A stretch of 47,158 nucleotides of DNA, taken from assembly GCA_030849805.1 (NCBI GenBank), contig JASANZ010002111.1:1-47158 (forward strand), given 5' to 3'. This DNA is from Sergeia podlipaevii. Its lineage: Eukaryota; Euglenozoa; Kinetoplastea; Trypanosomatida; Trypanosomatidae. Below the pieces are notes generated by a model. It was not told the DNA's origin and ran no database searches. It saw only the letters and a program-made list of their open reading frames with translations. Below, piece by piece: positions 1-9,308 of the stretch (the first letter of the stretch is position 1; every line of letters starts with the position of its first letter). Position numbers and translations under genes: made by a program.

Positions 1-477
1 GCTGATGATCAGGTACGGGTCCGACTTGCCAAACAAGTCCATCTTCTTCAGGTCGCGGCCACGCAGCGTGAGGCTTAGGGAGCCCTTGGCAGAACCAATG
101 TAGGATGCGCTGACGGTGATGGTGCCCTTCGTGTTGAGGTTCAGCGTCAGTGTCGAGCTCTTCGCAGATATGATAGCGCCGAGTGTGCACTCCGCGCTAC
201 CGAGAAAGTCGTCGCTGCCACGCTTGTCCTTATCCCAGATCTGAAATACAAGATCCTGCTTCATCTCAAAGAAGAAGTTGATGCTAACAGCTGTCTTAAA
301 CACAGGATTTAAGTCATTTTTCACCACTTCCGTCTTTCCGATTGGCGACTGACCACCAGTTGTTTTGTCGAACACAACAACGTACGGGTCACTCTTTGAC
401 AGCGTATCCGCATCGATGAGCTTGTTACACTTGAAAAAGAGCTGCACGGGCCTGTGCGTGTTAAGGCCAGTGGACAT
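1..477 (-). CDS. Copine (C2-domain protein), 3' part missing at window edge
   Basis: The frame starts at an ATG at 477 and stays open for 159 codons to the window edge, so only the N-terminal part of the protein is visible. It holds a full first C2 domain: an opening MSTGLNTHRPVQLFFKCNKL strand, the motif SKSDPYVVVF with C2-type Ca2+-binding aspartates, then KTEVVKNDLNPVFK. A second C2 domain begins near residue 130 and repeats the signature as GKSDPYLI. Two C2 domains in this arrangement, followed next door by a complete C2-C2-VWA protein, point to a copine, a Ca2+-dependent phospholipid-binding protein that moves from cytosol to membranes. The VWA domain must lie beyond the left edge. It follows a second copine at 897-2391 on the same strand, so this is a tandem pair of diverged paralogues. 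Family call is firm; which copine subtype is not known. Confidence 0.88.
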   Translation of the reverse strand, partial: MSTGLNTHRPVQLFFKCNKLIDADTLSKSDPYVVVFDKTTGGQSPIGKTEVVKNDLNPVFKTAVSINFFFEMKQDLVFQIWDKDKRGSDDFLGSAECTLGAIISAKSSTLTLNLNTKGTITVSASYIGSAKGSLSLTLRGRDLKKMDLFGKSDPYLIIS

Positions 478-896
478 TATAGGTATAACAATAAACGTAC
501 AATGTTAAATGTTTTGTTTGTAGTGCTTCACGTTCATCACAGTGAATATTGGAGGAAAGGCATTGACGAAGGTAATAAATAGTTGACATGAGTCAATTAA
601 CGCCGCAAAACGAAAGAATGAAACAATAACAAAAAAATGGTAACCGGCAAAATTACTGGAGAATTGTATTATACAGGGGAAATAAAAATATAGACATAAC
701 GTGGTCCACATAGATGAAAAATATACATTGTACGGCAATGTTTTGTTTTCTATGAAAGAGAGTGAAGATCATCAAAATATAAAGAAGCAAACGCTCCTCA
801 AACAAAAAAAAGTTGGCACCCATTGACAAAAAAAATACGAAAAAAACAAAAAATAAACTCAAACAAAAAATAAGACTATGCATTAAAAGTACTGAG
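478..896. other. Intergenic spacer between the two copine genes
   Basis: AT-rich spacer with A-runs (T-runs on the sense strand) at about 800-870. These are candidate pyrimidine tracts for trans-splicing of the downstream copine. No convincing gene or RNA was seen; short frames here are low-complexity Phe/Leu-rich noise. Confidence 0.6.
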
Positions 897-2391
897 TTAT
901 TGCCCACTAACGCGAGCCCATGCCTCTACCTGTAGTGGGATCTCTTGCAGCACAGAACCAGCCAGTAGGCTGGGGTCTTTACCTTCAAAGCTCTTGAACG
1001 GAACGAACTGCACCAAGTCACGGCGTGAGATACGCCCACGGCGGTCTCGAAGCTTGCCGACATCACCATCCAGCTGCTCCATGGAACTGAAATCAGCATT
1101 CCCAATACCCACAATTACGATGGATAGCGGTGCGTCATCAGCAGCCACAATAGCATCAATGGTGTCCTGCATGTCAGTGATGTCACCGTCAGTCAGGATC
1201 ATCAAAATGGTGTACACGCCCTTCGCCTGACGTGCGCCTTCAGTGATCGTGATGATCGTTGGCGCAAAGTTCGTGGGGCCGCTGAAGCGAAGAGCCGGCA
1301 GTATCGCCGCGTACGTGTCTACCACGCCCTGCATGCCGCTCAGGTATGCGTTCGCTGGGTTGCCACTGAGAGGGAAGAAGTGACTCGTGCCGTTGGTGAA
1401 CGGAGCGATGGCGCCGAAACCGTACGCGGGGAACATGCGGTCCGAGTCGTACTCCTGCACAACATTTGAGACCGCAAGNATCACTTGGTGGGCCATTGGA
1501 CCCAGTGAAGTCGATCGAGAAGGCGATGTTGATCTCCATGCCGGAATGTAAATATTCGAGGAAATCGTAGCTGCGGGTAAAATTGCACTGATTGACGCAA
1601 ATTGAACCCAAGTTGGGCTTCTTTTCGTTCGTGCCCTTATTTTTCGCAGTATTGGACTTTGTAGCGGCCTTCAAGTCCACCAGCAAAAACTCAGCGCTAC
1701 GCTTCATGATATCTTCCGCAGAGACGATGACTCCGCCAAGCGACTTGCTGCCGTGAAAGCACTCTAGACGAATGGATTTGGATAGCATATCCGCACCACA
1801 AAGGTCTACCAGATTGATCTGCTTTGTGAGTGCCCACTGCGGATTTACCGTTGCCTTTGCAGCTTCACTGGTGTACACCACCTTTGTCTGTGACGCACTC
1901 ACTTGTCGACTGATGACCATCTTGGGGCTGATGGTGCTGCACATGGCCTTGTTCTTGAGATTTTGGCCGCTGAGTTGAAGTGCGAAGAAGCCCTTGTTAT
2001 GCCCAATAGCTGCGGCGGTAATGAGAGCGGTCCCTAAGGAAGGGGCGTTGGCACCGCGGCTAGACACAATTGGCAGTTCTAGTGCTGAGTTCTTGGCCGA
2101 CATCAATGTGCCCATAGTGAACTCACAATACCCAATCAGTACATCATTCTTTTCCTTGGCGAGGAACTCGACACGCATATTCTGCCTAATCTCAAAAAAG
2201 TAGTTTACGCTGATGGCGGTTTTGAACTGAGGGCTGGCACACGTCTTGACAACTTCAGTGCGGCCGATGGGTGTTTTACCACCAGCCGTGAGGTCCATTA
2301 AGAGAGCAAAGGGATCTCCCTTGGAAACCACATCGCTGCTGAAGTCGCGCACCGCGATAAACATCTGCACCTCTGTATGCGTGCTGGTCAT
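897..2391 (-). CDS. Copine (C2-C2-VWA), interrupted by an N at an assembly gap
   Basis: Starts at ATG 2391. Two overlapping frames together make one copine: 2391 down to the N at 1479 encodes C2A (SKGDPFALLMDL, about residues 24-35), C2B and the start of the VWA/copine domain, including the MIDAS motif DFTGSN. A second frame from the N to the stop at 897 continues with VVQEYDSDRMFPAYGFGA, a copine hallmark, and ends the domain with LTDGDITDM and VGIGNADFSSMEQLDGD. Copines normally have roughly 20 more residues between the MIDAS loop and the VVQEYDSD segment. These are absent exactly at the N, so the N most likely marks a collapsed assembly gap, not a real frameshift. The protein would bind phospholipid in response to Ca2+ and recruit partners through VWA. 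C2B departs from consensus Asp positions (SASQTKVVYTSE), so its Ca2+ binding may be weak. Confidence 0.85.
1479..1479. other. Ambiguous base (N), probable collapsed assembly gap
   Basis: A single N sits where the reading frame of the copine gene shifts and where family members carry about 20 extra residues. Sequence has probably been lost here. Confidence 0.75.
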
Positions 2392-3695
2392 TGTAAAGGT
2401 AAATAGAGTAAAATAATATAATATATATTAATGATTTGTCCCACACAGATATATATATATATGTGTTGCTGTCGTGCGTTACCGGATTGGCCTTGTGTGT
2501 TTGTGTGTAAAACCACTTTTACTCAACGAGAACAAATGAAAATAAAAGTAATATTAAAATAGAGAAAAAAAAAAGCAACGCGATAGTAGGCGTTTAAATA
2601 ACAAAAAATAAAATAAAGAACAGGAGAAAAATGATCAATCCACAAGAAATTTCTTGTAAACTACGGCAACAACAACAACAAAATATGGTAACGCCGTTGT
2701 TTCACTGAAAAAACGCCCAGAAAAGAGAAACCCTAAAGGAAAAAGTGAAAAGAAAAAACCTTTACTGAAGGAAGTAAAACTAAAAAAAAAAAATGAAGAC
2801 CTCTTGACCACTTTCTTTGTCTTCGTGAAACCGATAGACGTAAAAAAGTTACCTTTGATATATATATCTCTGCGTTTGAGTAAAAATGATAAAAAAGTGT
2901 GTGTGTGTGTGTATTTTTCTTTGGAAAAAAATAATAATACAAGGAGAGAAGAATAAAAAGTTGCAACAACAACAACAACAAAAAAAGAGAAGTGTTAACA
3001 TACACGCAGGATACCTCAAGGAACTGTGAACGTCCATCAGCCGCCCATCTCTAGCTAGCACTGAAATATTGTGAAACAGACAGACTTTTGCCTTCATTGC
3101 CTCTTTAATGTAATTGTGCTCATCCAAGATTAGATAAAGGGTATAACAAAAAGATATTTTTTTTTCTCATCAATCCATGATGATTTAGAATAAAAGTATA
3201 GAAAAAACACATGCTTGATACATGCAGAGATACATTGTTGCGGAGAGGCGCCTTTGGATTCCTATGTTAACATATAGATATCATTGAAGGAAAACAAATG
3301 GAAAGTTTTCATATACATGTATTGGAAGAGTGATATATATTGAAAAAAAAAAGAGGTGATTCTAGCAAGATTACAAAATAAAAACGCCTGCGCAACAACA
3401 ACAACAACGACAACCATCACAATAGAAAAGACAAAACAATACAAAGTATTTCTATATATGAAACAACAGATTGAAACGAGATTCACACAGACAACAACTA
3501 CAAAAAAAAAATGAAGATCTTTGATCCATATTTTTTTGTGATTCTAGAACAAACCATGCTTTTCAACACGTATATCTCTTCATTATTATGTTGTTCCTTA
3601 CTTCACAAAAAAAAAATATGCACTGAGCACCAAACAACAACGACAACAAACATGTTTCCATTCTTTTTGTTGTTGCCGCTTTTGTTCCTTGTTCT
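2392..3695. other. Long intergenic region, no supported gene
   Basis: About 1.3 kb of AT-rich spacer. It holds TA repeats (about 2450-2463), a GT repeat (2897-2912), several CAA/AAC runs on the plus strand (about 2665-2682, 2963-2981, 3394-3411) and A-tracts. A patch at about 3000-3127 is richer in G+C than its surroundings; it can be translated on the minus strand for about 45 sensible-looking codons, but it has no ATG at the front and runs into low complexity, so I do not call a gene. Confidence 0.6.
2897..2912. repeat. GT dinucleotide microsatellite
   Basis: Eight uninterrupted GT units on the plus strand (CA on the sense strand) inside the spacer. Confidence 0.9.
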
Positions 3696-4334
3696 TTAGG
3701 GGTAGTAGCGCGACTTACCCCAGTTGACTCCCTTCACCGGCAGCGTCCCATCATGCGTAGGAGCCTGATCGTCTGTATAGAAGCGACCTGTGCGCAGTCC
3801 GTAGTGGGCGGTGGATTCATAAATGCGCTCAAGGCGCAAGTAAGTGTTATCCACAGCATTTGGAGGTGTCCATGGGTCCTTTGTCGCGTTAAAGGTAGTA
3901 CCGTCTGTCCCCTCCAGACCCGTTGTCGTATGTCCTGGCTGGCGCAGACGGCGCTCTGGGTTGGGTACGTCGTACGGCAATGTGTCGAGAGCAGTGGCCT
4001 CTGCGTCAAAGTTGTCCGCGGCATTGTCGCTGCTGCCTTCGCCATCCGCTGCTCCATCGGCAAGGCGGCGCTGTACTACCTGCGTGCCGTACCGTGACTT
4101 GCCGAAGAGAGCACGACCAGGGTTGTTGGTGAGCAGCGGGTGAATGGAAGCGTCCATGGGCTCTGCAGTAAGTTCAAAAGCTGTGGAACGGTCGCCCTTG
4201 ACGCCGCGGCTCTTGTAAAAGAGACTACCGGGAAGAGGGTTCAACCAGTAAGCCCCGGCGTGGTTGATAAAGGTGTCACGGCCACTGCCATCATTCTCAT
4301 AAGATGTGTTGTAAAAGGCGTTAGACTGTGACAT
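3696..4334 (-). CDS. Hypothetical protein with repeated KSR-aromatic motifs
   Basis: 212 codons from ATG 4334 to TAA at 3696. No family recognised. The composition is clearly coding and G+C rich compared with its flanks. A short motif recurs three times: FYKSRG (about residues 39-44), FGKSRYG (about 77-83) and WGKSRYYP at the very C-terminus. Other aromatic-Gly/Pro patches are YWLNPLPGSLF and YGLRTGRFY. The middle (about 92-115) is acidic low complexity. There is no signal peptide or membrane segment. Short, repeated, basic-aromatic motifs in a small soluble protein are common in axonemal or microtubule-lumen proteins, but this is only an analogy. It lies between the AN1 zinc finger gene and the copines, which gives no functional hint. 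Confidence 0.75.
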   Translation of the reverse strand: MSQSNAFYNTSYENDGSGRDTFINHAGAYWLNPLPGSLFYKSRGVKGDRSTAFELTAEPMDASIHPLLTNNPGRALFGKSRYGTQVVQRRLADGAADGEGSSDNAADNFDAEATALDTLPYDVPNPERRLRQPGHTTTGLEGTDGTTFNATKDPWTPPNAVDNTYLRLERIYESTAHYGLRTGRFYTDDQAPTHDGTLPVKGVNWGKSRYYP

Positions 4335-4906
4335 GATAGAGGTATATATGTAGTGTCGTGTGTGGCTCTGTCTTGTACTCGCCTGCTGTGCTTATTACGA
4401 GGCTAGCTTTTGAGCAAATGTAAATCTAAGAAACAAAAAAAAATTATGGCTTGTTCGATACTTGAACCAGCAAATTGCAAAAAGAAAATTGAGAGATATT
4501 CAATGATAGAAGCGCTATGGACACTAAATACTGCTCGTTTATTTTCTTTACTATAAAATGTATATTCACGACTTTTTTGTTGTTCACATGGGGAAGATTT
4601 AACAATGGGAGGTTTCAAAAAAGAGAGTGAATAAATAGGAGAATTGATGAGGTCATGCATATATTGATTAGTAAGTGAGAAAGGATCAAGTACACAAAAA
4701 ATGTAGAGCGAGAGGAAAAAGAAGGTGCTTATATAGGTATATGATTTCCTTATTGTGAAAATATGTTTCCCCTCACGAACAACCAGAAAACATGGAAAAG
4801 CGGAAATGAATTCCACACATGACGCTACAAGTATTCTCCTTTTTAACTTTTCCTTCGTCAATATTGCATTCTTGCTGCTGTCCCAAAGAAGCAAGCTGCA
4901 GAATCT
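4335..4906. other. Intergenic spacer
   Basis: AT-rich spacer. A 163-codon minus-strand frame covers 4403-4894, but it is rich in Phe/Leu/Ser/Ile, shows no domain and has spacer-like base composition; I treat it as chance. Confidence 0.55.
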
Positions 4907-5191
4907 TTACTTCTTGTTTTTCTGCTTCTTTCGCCGTGCATCCTCATTCTCAGCCCGCTTCTTGTCCAACCGTGCCTTGGCGTCTTGTGCGCCTACGTGT
5001 TTGCGTGTTCGGCGTTGCTCGGCAGCGTCAGTGGTCGCCTGCCTTTGTGCGGTGTTCTTACACGCATCCCCACAGCCGTGCACCTCTGGTAACATGTGGC
5101 TGGTGCAGAAACGCTCATCGCAAAACTCACATTTGGGAAGTGCTAAGAGCGCCATGTTCTTGCATCCAGGTTGACTGCATGATGCACTCAT
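4907..5191 (-). CDS. AN1-type zinc finger protein
   Basis: 94 residues from ATG 5191. The N-terminal half is an AN1 zinc finger with ligands C5, C10, C21, C24, C29, H32, H38 and C40, that is C-x4-C-x10-C-x2-C-x4-C-x2-H-x5-H-x-C. This is close to the ZFAND1/ZFAND2 version of the finger. The C-terminal half (about 50-94) is a highly charged Lys/Arg/Glu/Ala helix that ends in a poly-basic run (RRKKQKNKK). AN1 proteins usually link ubiquitin, p97/Cdc48 and stress responses or proteasome delivery. This one has only one finger and no UIM or UBL, so it is a minimal member. A pyrimidine tract and AG at 5240-5279 sit about 50 bases upstream. Confidence 0.87.
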   Translation of the reverse strand: MSASCSQPGCKNMALLALPKCEFCDERFCTSHMLPEVHGCGDACKNTAQRQATTDAAEQRRTRKHVGAQDAKARLDKKRAENEDARRKKQKNKK

Positions 5192-5719
5192 TGTGTGCGT
5201 ATGTGTAGCGCAGTCCTATATATATTATATTACTATGCTCTGGACAAAGATACAAAGTGAAAAGATGAAAAAAAAAATACAAAGGCGTGAAAGCGAGAAG
5301 TGAGATACGTATATGCACAAATGAGCGTCGTATCAACTCACATAAGCAAGACTTACCTATACCCTCGTGATTCTTATAAATATATAAATATATATGTTTC
5401 TCTCTAAGGGATTGAAATCAGCATTGAACAAGAAAGAAAGCAAAAGAAAAAAAAAGAGAAAACACAATTTAAGCGTCATGGTGAAGCATTCACATACAAG
5501 CACAACATCTGTTAATATATATGTGTGTGTGTATGTGTTCAAAGCAGAAAATTGTCTTAGCACACATGGAAGCGGGAAAAGGGGACAATGAAAAGGAACG
5601 AATTGCTATACGCCATTGTAAATGGCTATTCCGCAACAACAAAATAGAAACGTAGTCAATGTGGTATGTCTCAGTATATATAAACAGTTTCATGGAGCAA
5701 TACTCGACGGAACTGTCAA
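5192..5719. other. Intergenic spacer
   Basis: AT-rich spacer between the LRR gene and the AN1 gene. It contains TA runs, an interrupted GT/TG stretch at about 5518-5540 and A-tracts. No gene seen. Confidence 0.6.
5240..5279 (-). promoter_or_regulatory. Predicted spliced-leader acceptor of the AN1 gene
   Basis: On the sense strand a T-rich tract (5242-5279) is followed by CAG, with the AG at 5240-5241, about 50 bases before the ATG at 5191. Position and makeup fit a trypanosomatid trans-splice site; not tested. Confidence 0.4.
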
Positions 5720-8596
5720 CTAGGGAAAGAGGGGTTTACGTCCGCCTGCTTGCTGCACCAAATCCACCCGCTCTCGTATTAGCGCTTCCGTCTCCGCAAT
5801 GATCTCATGCACAAACGCATCGTCTGCATCACGTGGCAGTTGTAATGGATCTGCAGCATGAGGTACGCTCCCCCGTACGCGGTAAGGATCCAACGAGGTT
5901 GAGCCCATGTCACTGTGAAGGTCCGCAAGAGGCAATGCAGGCACCTTTTGAGTAGTCACCGCGCCGCGGCCAGTAGCGGAGGGGGAGAGGTGGGCATTAG
6001 CACCAGTGGCACTTAAAGGTGTAGAGAGCGGTGAGGCCAAGAAGCCTTGATGAGAGTCCCCTCTGCCAACAAACGTCATAAGCGGACTACTGAAAAAGGA
6101 ACAGCGGAGCGGCAGGTCTTTCAAAGGAGGCACATGATCGCCTTCGCAGGTAAGCTCTGCAGGAGCTTCAGTCAGCAGCGAGTGCCAGGAAACATGAGTC
6201 GTCGCCCACGTGGTCCCATCGCACTGAGGAGTGCCCTCCATATCCTCCAGTTCCTCATCGCCCTTACGTGCGACAACGTCTTCAGCCTTCCTACCAGTCG
6301 TGACAGTAGAAACTGAATGGCCTTCATCCGGTGGATCGCTCAGTATGTAGTTCCCCTCCACATACCCTTCTGCTCGTGCAGCGCCACCGCTACTTTGGCT
6401 GCTTACACACTGTGACGCCGACAGTGTAGAGGCCATCGCGTGACCCACCACGCCCTTAAGTAACAGCACTCCACTGTGTGAGAAACAATTGTGGCCTAAG
6501 TACAACGTAATAGACGGGCCTACAACCGCAGATGCAGAGCGCTCTCTTTGAGAAGGGAAAGCTGAGAGGGAGAGCAGCTCCCCATGTTGGTGCTGGTGCT
6601 GTTCCAAAATTCTTGTGCAAGTTGCGGTGACGCAGCGATCGGCCAAACGACATGACTCCACCTTGAGAGAGATAGAACCTCTTCCGCCGTCTCGCCCCGT
6701 AACAGAAAGAACAGCACCGGCAAGAAGTGCAGCAGAGGCATCATCCGCGCCGCTCAAATCGTTTTCTGAGATATCAAGCACCTCTAGCATAAACCCAGCC
6801 ACCGGAAGACGTGAAGAAGCTGTCTTGGTTGTGGAAGAGACAACCGAGGGATTCGCTTCTGAGGGGATACAAATCGTGCTAGTAGCCTCCATGCTGCAAG
6901 GGACACCTAATGCGATAGAGGCCAACTCTGTTATGGCCAGTGAGACCGTGTCGATCTCTGCGCACTCACGCTCTACAGTTCCCCACTCTGCGCCGCCATT
7001 CGTCTCTGCTATCCAGGGAGAGCACGCACTGCAGCCCCACGGCAGCAACTGCGTCAGCCAGGGCAGCACAGCAGCAGAACAGTGCACGCCACGGAGGTAA
7101 AGTCGCCTCAGACCCATGAGTGGGCTAGAAGAACTGCATCCGTCAAAACCATCAGCAGGCGTGGTGATAAGGTCCGCACACTCTGAGAGACGAGACGCGG
7201 CCCTGCCAAGCGCAAGAAGCGCTCTGCATAGCCCTCTCGTCCCACTATCCCCCAGCGCACAGTAACTGAGGTCGAGTGAAGTCAGAAACGGGTAGCAGTG
7301 AATGATGCGCGTCACCTCCACGGTGCTGCACATGAGACGACCGAGTTGCTCTGGCCATACCGCTTGCGAATGCGAACGCGCCTGTCTGGCGTCCTGGACA
7401 GCAGTAGTGACGCTTGAGAGCTGCACTAGCAGTCCTGAGAGACGGTTGCAATAGACGGAAAGAAGTCCTTCACAAAGGGCACTGACGCTACGCGCGCACT
7501 CACCGCCACCGCGTAGTGAGAGCAGAAGAGACTCATCCTTCCTGTATTGAGATGGCATCCCCGCATTGTGTGACGCGGATGAAGACAGCTTTAGCAGTGT
7601 TGTGTGTGGCATCAGTGCTGTGGTTGCCAGGGAAAGACCAAAGTTAAAAAATGCCTCCTCCGCTCCACACTCTGCACACCCTGAGGAGGAGGGAGAAGAG
7701 AGAGAAGCGTTATAGCCCAGATAAAGCCGGCGCACATGGCCGCCTATCTTTTCATCCGCTCGACGACGACTACTACTACTGGAAGTATGTGCAACGCCAG
7801 CACTCTCACCAGTTTGATGCAACTGGGATGAGACGGTGAGAAGAAGCAGAGGCAATGCACGCGAAGTGAAACGGTTTCCTTGCACTGAAAGGAGAGTGAG
7901 TGTGTTGCTCGTGCCAACGCCTCTTCTACGGCTAAGAATCGATTCACAGAGCGCCACACACCCCTCATCTTCCATACCCACGTGATCCAGCCTCAGAGTG
8001 TGAAGGACAGGAAAAAGACCGTCCTGCAGCGCAGAAGCAACTTCCACCACCCCAGCATCCCCCAATGAGCACCACGATACATTCAAAACTCGCATTCGCA
8101 GCGAGCAAGAAGGCTTGAGCTGGCTCCTACTGCCTGCTCCACTGATAGTATAGAGAGCAGCACGAGTACACGCCAGCCACTGGCGCACAAGCGCCGACGT
8201 CACTTCTACGTGCCCGCTGATATCCACGACATCAAAGAAGGGGAGCACACTCTCATGAAAGCTGCGTACGACGTCCTGCCGCTTCTCTGCTAGCGCTTGC
8301 GTCTCTGCAGGAGGTGGGCATGCCAGTTGAATAGCAGTGTCGGGAGTAAACAACTTTACTTTGCTTGGAACCTCCTGACCATTCCTCACATACTCACGTA
8401 GAAGATACAGAACATTAGCGTCTCTTTTCTTCGCTGATCGACGACCTGTCTTCACCAACCACTCGCGATACACTTTAGATGGCACCAGCACTTGGTTACC
8501 AATATCCCCTCTGCACGGTGTGTTACATATCTTTCTGTATACCGCGAGAGGAGCAGCAACCAGGCACACGAGCACAAACAGTACTGTAAGTATCAT
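5720..8596 (-). CDS. Leucine-rich repeat protein with N-terminal signal-anchor
   Basis: 958 residues from ATG 8596. Residues 2-19 (ILTVLFVLVCLVAAPLAV) form a hydrophobic signal peptide or anchor, followed by a short basic/cysteine patch. Ribonuclease-inhibitor-type leucine-rich repeats are scattered through the middle: LNVSWCSLGDAGVVEVASAL, LHTLRLDHVGMEDEGCVALC, LTLLSVQGNRFTSRALPLLL, LTSLDLSYCALGDSGTRGLC, LRRLYLRGVHCSA, LEVLDISENDLSGADDASAA and ITLYLGHNCFSHSGVLLL. Between them are Ser-rich and acidic loops, so the solenoid is interrupted. The last 250 residues look disordered. LRR solenoids bind proteins, so a scaffold role at a membrane or in the secretory system is likely, but the partner is unknown. 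No catalytic domain is visible. Confidence 0.82.
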   Translation of the reverse strand: MILTVLFVLVCLVAAPLAVYRKICNTPCRGDIGNQVLVPSKVYREWLVKTGRRSAKKRDANVLYLLREYVRNGQEVPSKVKLFTPDTAIQLACPPPAETQALAEKRQDVVRSFHESVLPFFDVVDISGHVEVTSALVRQWLACTRAALYTISGAGSRSQLKPSCSLRMRVLNVSWCSLGDAGVVEVASALQDGLFPVLHTLRLDHVGMEDEGCVALCESILSRRRGVGTSNTLTLLSVQGNRFTSRALPLLLLTVSSQLHQTGESAGVAHTSSSSSRRRADEKIGGHVRRLYLGYNASLSSPSSSGCAECGAEEAFFNFGLSLATTALMPHTTLLKLSSSASHNAGMPSQYRKDESLLLSLRGGGECARSVSALCEGLLSVYCNRLSGLLVQLSSVTTAVQDARQARSHSQAVWPEQLGRLMCSTVEVTRIIHCYPFLTSLDLSYCALGDSGTRGLCRALLALGRAASRLSECADLITTPADGFDGCSSSSPLMGLRRLYLRGVHCSAAVLPWLTQLLPWGCSACSPWIAETNGGAEWGTVERECAEIDTVSLAITELASIALGVPCSMEATSTICIPSEANPSVVSSTTKTASSRLPVAGFMLEVLDISENDLSGADDASAALLAGAVLSVTGRDGGRGSISLKVESCRLADRCVTATCTRILEQHQHQHGELLSLSAFPSQRERSASAVVGPSITLYLGHNCFSHSGVLLLKGVVGHAMASTLSASQCVSSQSSGGAARAEGYVEGNYILSDPPDEGHSVSTVTTGRKAEDVVARKGDEELEDMEGTPQCDGTTWATTHVSWHSLLTEAPAELTCEGDHVPPLKDLPLRCSFFSSPLMTFVGRGDSHQGFLASPLSTPLSATGANAHLSPSATGRGAVTTQKVPALPLADLHSDMGSTSLDPYRVRGSVPHAADPLQLPRDADDAFVHEIIAETEALIRERVDLVQQAGGRKPLFP

Positions 8597-9308
8597 GGAT
8601 GATATGAGATGTAAATGCTGCTCAGGGTCTTTTTTTCTTTGGATAATAATAATAGTAAAAAGTATTTAAATCCGCACAATTGCACGTTCTTTTTTTTTTT
8701 CCTTTTCGTTTGTTTCCTGCCAATGCTGAGGCTGATAGTTAGAAATCTCTTTTTTTTCCTACAAAAGGAGAAATAGAGCGCCTTCAATATATTGACTAGT
8801 TTAGTTCTTTCAACATGAAAAAAAAAATATAATGTAATATGAACTGGCAAATCCAAGACCCAGAAAACAGAAGCTTTTTTCCCCTTTTTGATTGCTTTAC
8901 AAAACTCCGTACGTCACGCCTCGATTAAAGATGGCAAGAAAAAAAAATGTGAGAGGTGGAAAAATGAAAATATTATCAATATACAGAGCAAACGGGAATA
9001 AATAAAGAAAAACTTACTTGCTCACATGAAGGCAGTAGGATATGCAGGCAAGATATCCGTTTCACAGTATCTACAGTAGCTCGGCAAAGCAAAGAGTGGG
9101 AAACATCAGCCCACCAAAGAAAAAGCAATAGCCATAAACAGCCACGAGGATAGGCATTTGCATCCATACGTCTTCAACAACAATAACAACAACAATATAA
9201 ACAGTAAAGCTCATTTTCATCAAAAAAAAAAACCTACCAACAAACAAAAACTAGCCTGTCACAGCCAAAAACATCACTACAATAACAATAACAATAATAA
9301 ATTCACAC
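8597..9308. other. Intergenic spacer
   Basis: AT-rich spacer with A/T homopolymers and CAA/AAC-rich plus-strand runs at about 9176-9205 and 9275-9300. A weak 5-bp hairpin (9096-9100 with 9110-9114) is present in a slightly G+C-richer patch. No gene supported. Confidence 0.6.

Noticed and set aside
4403..4894. 163-codon minus-strand frame between the KSR-motif and AN1 genes
   Set aside because: Low-complexity Phe/Leu/Ser-rich product, spacer-like AT content, no domain.
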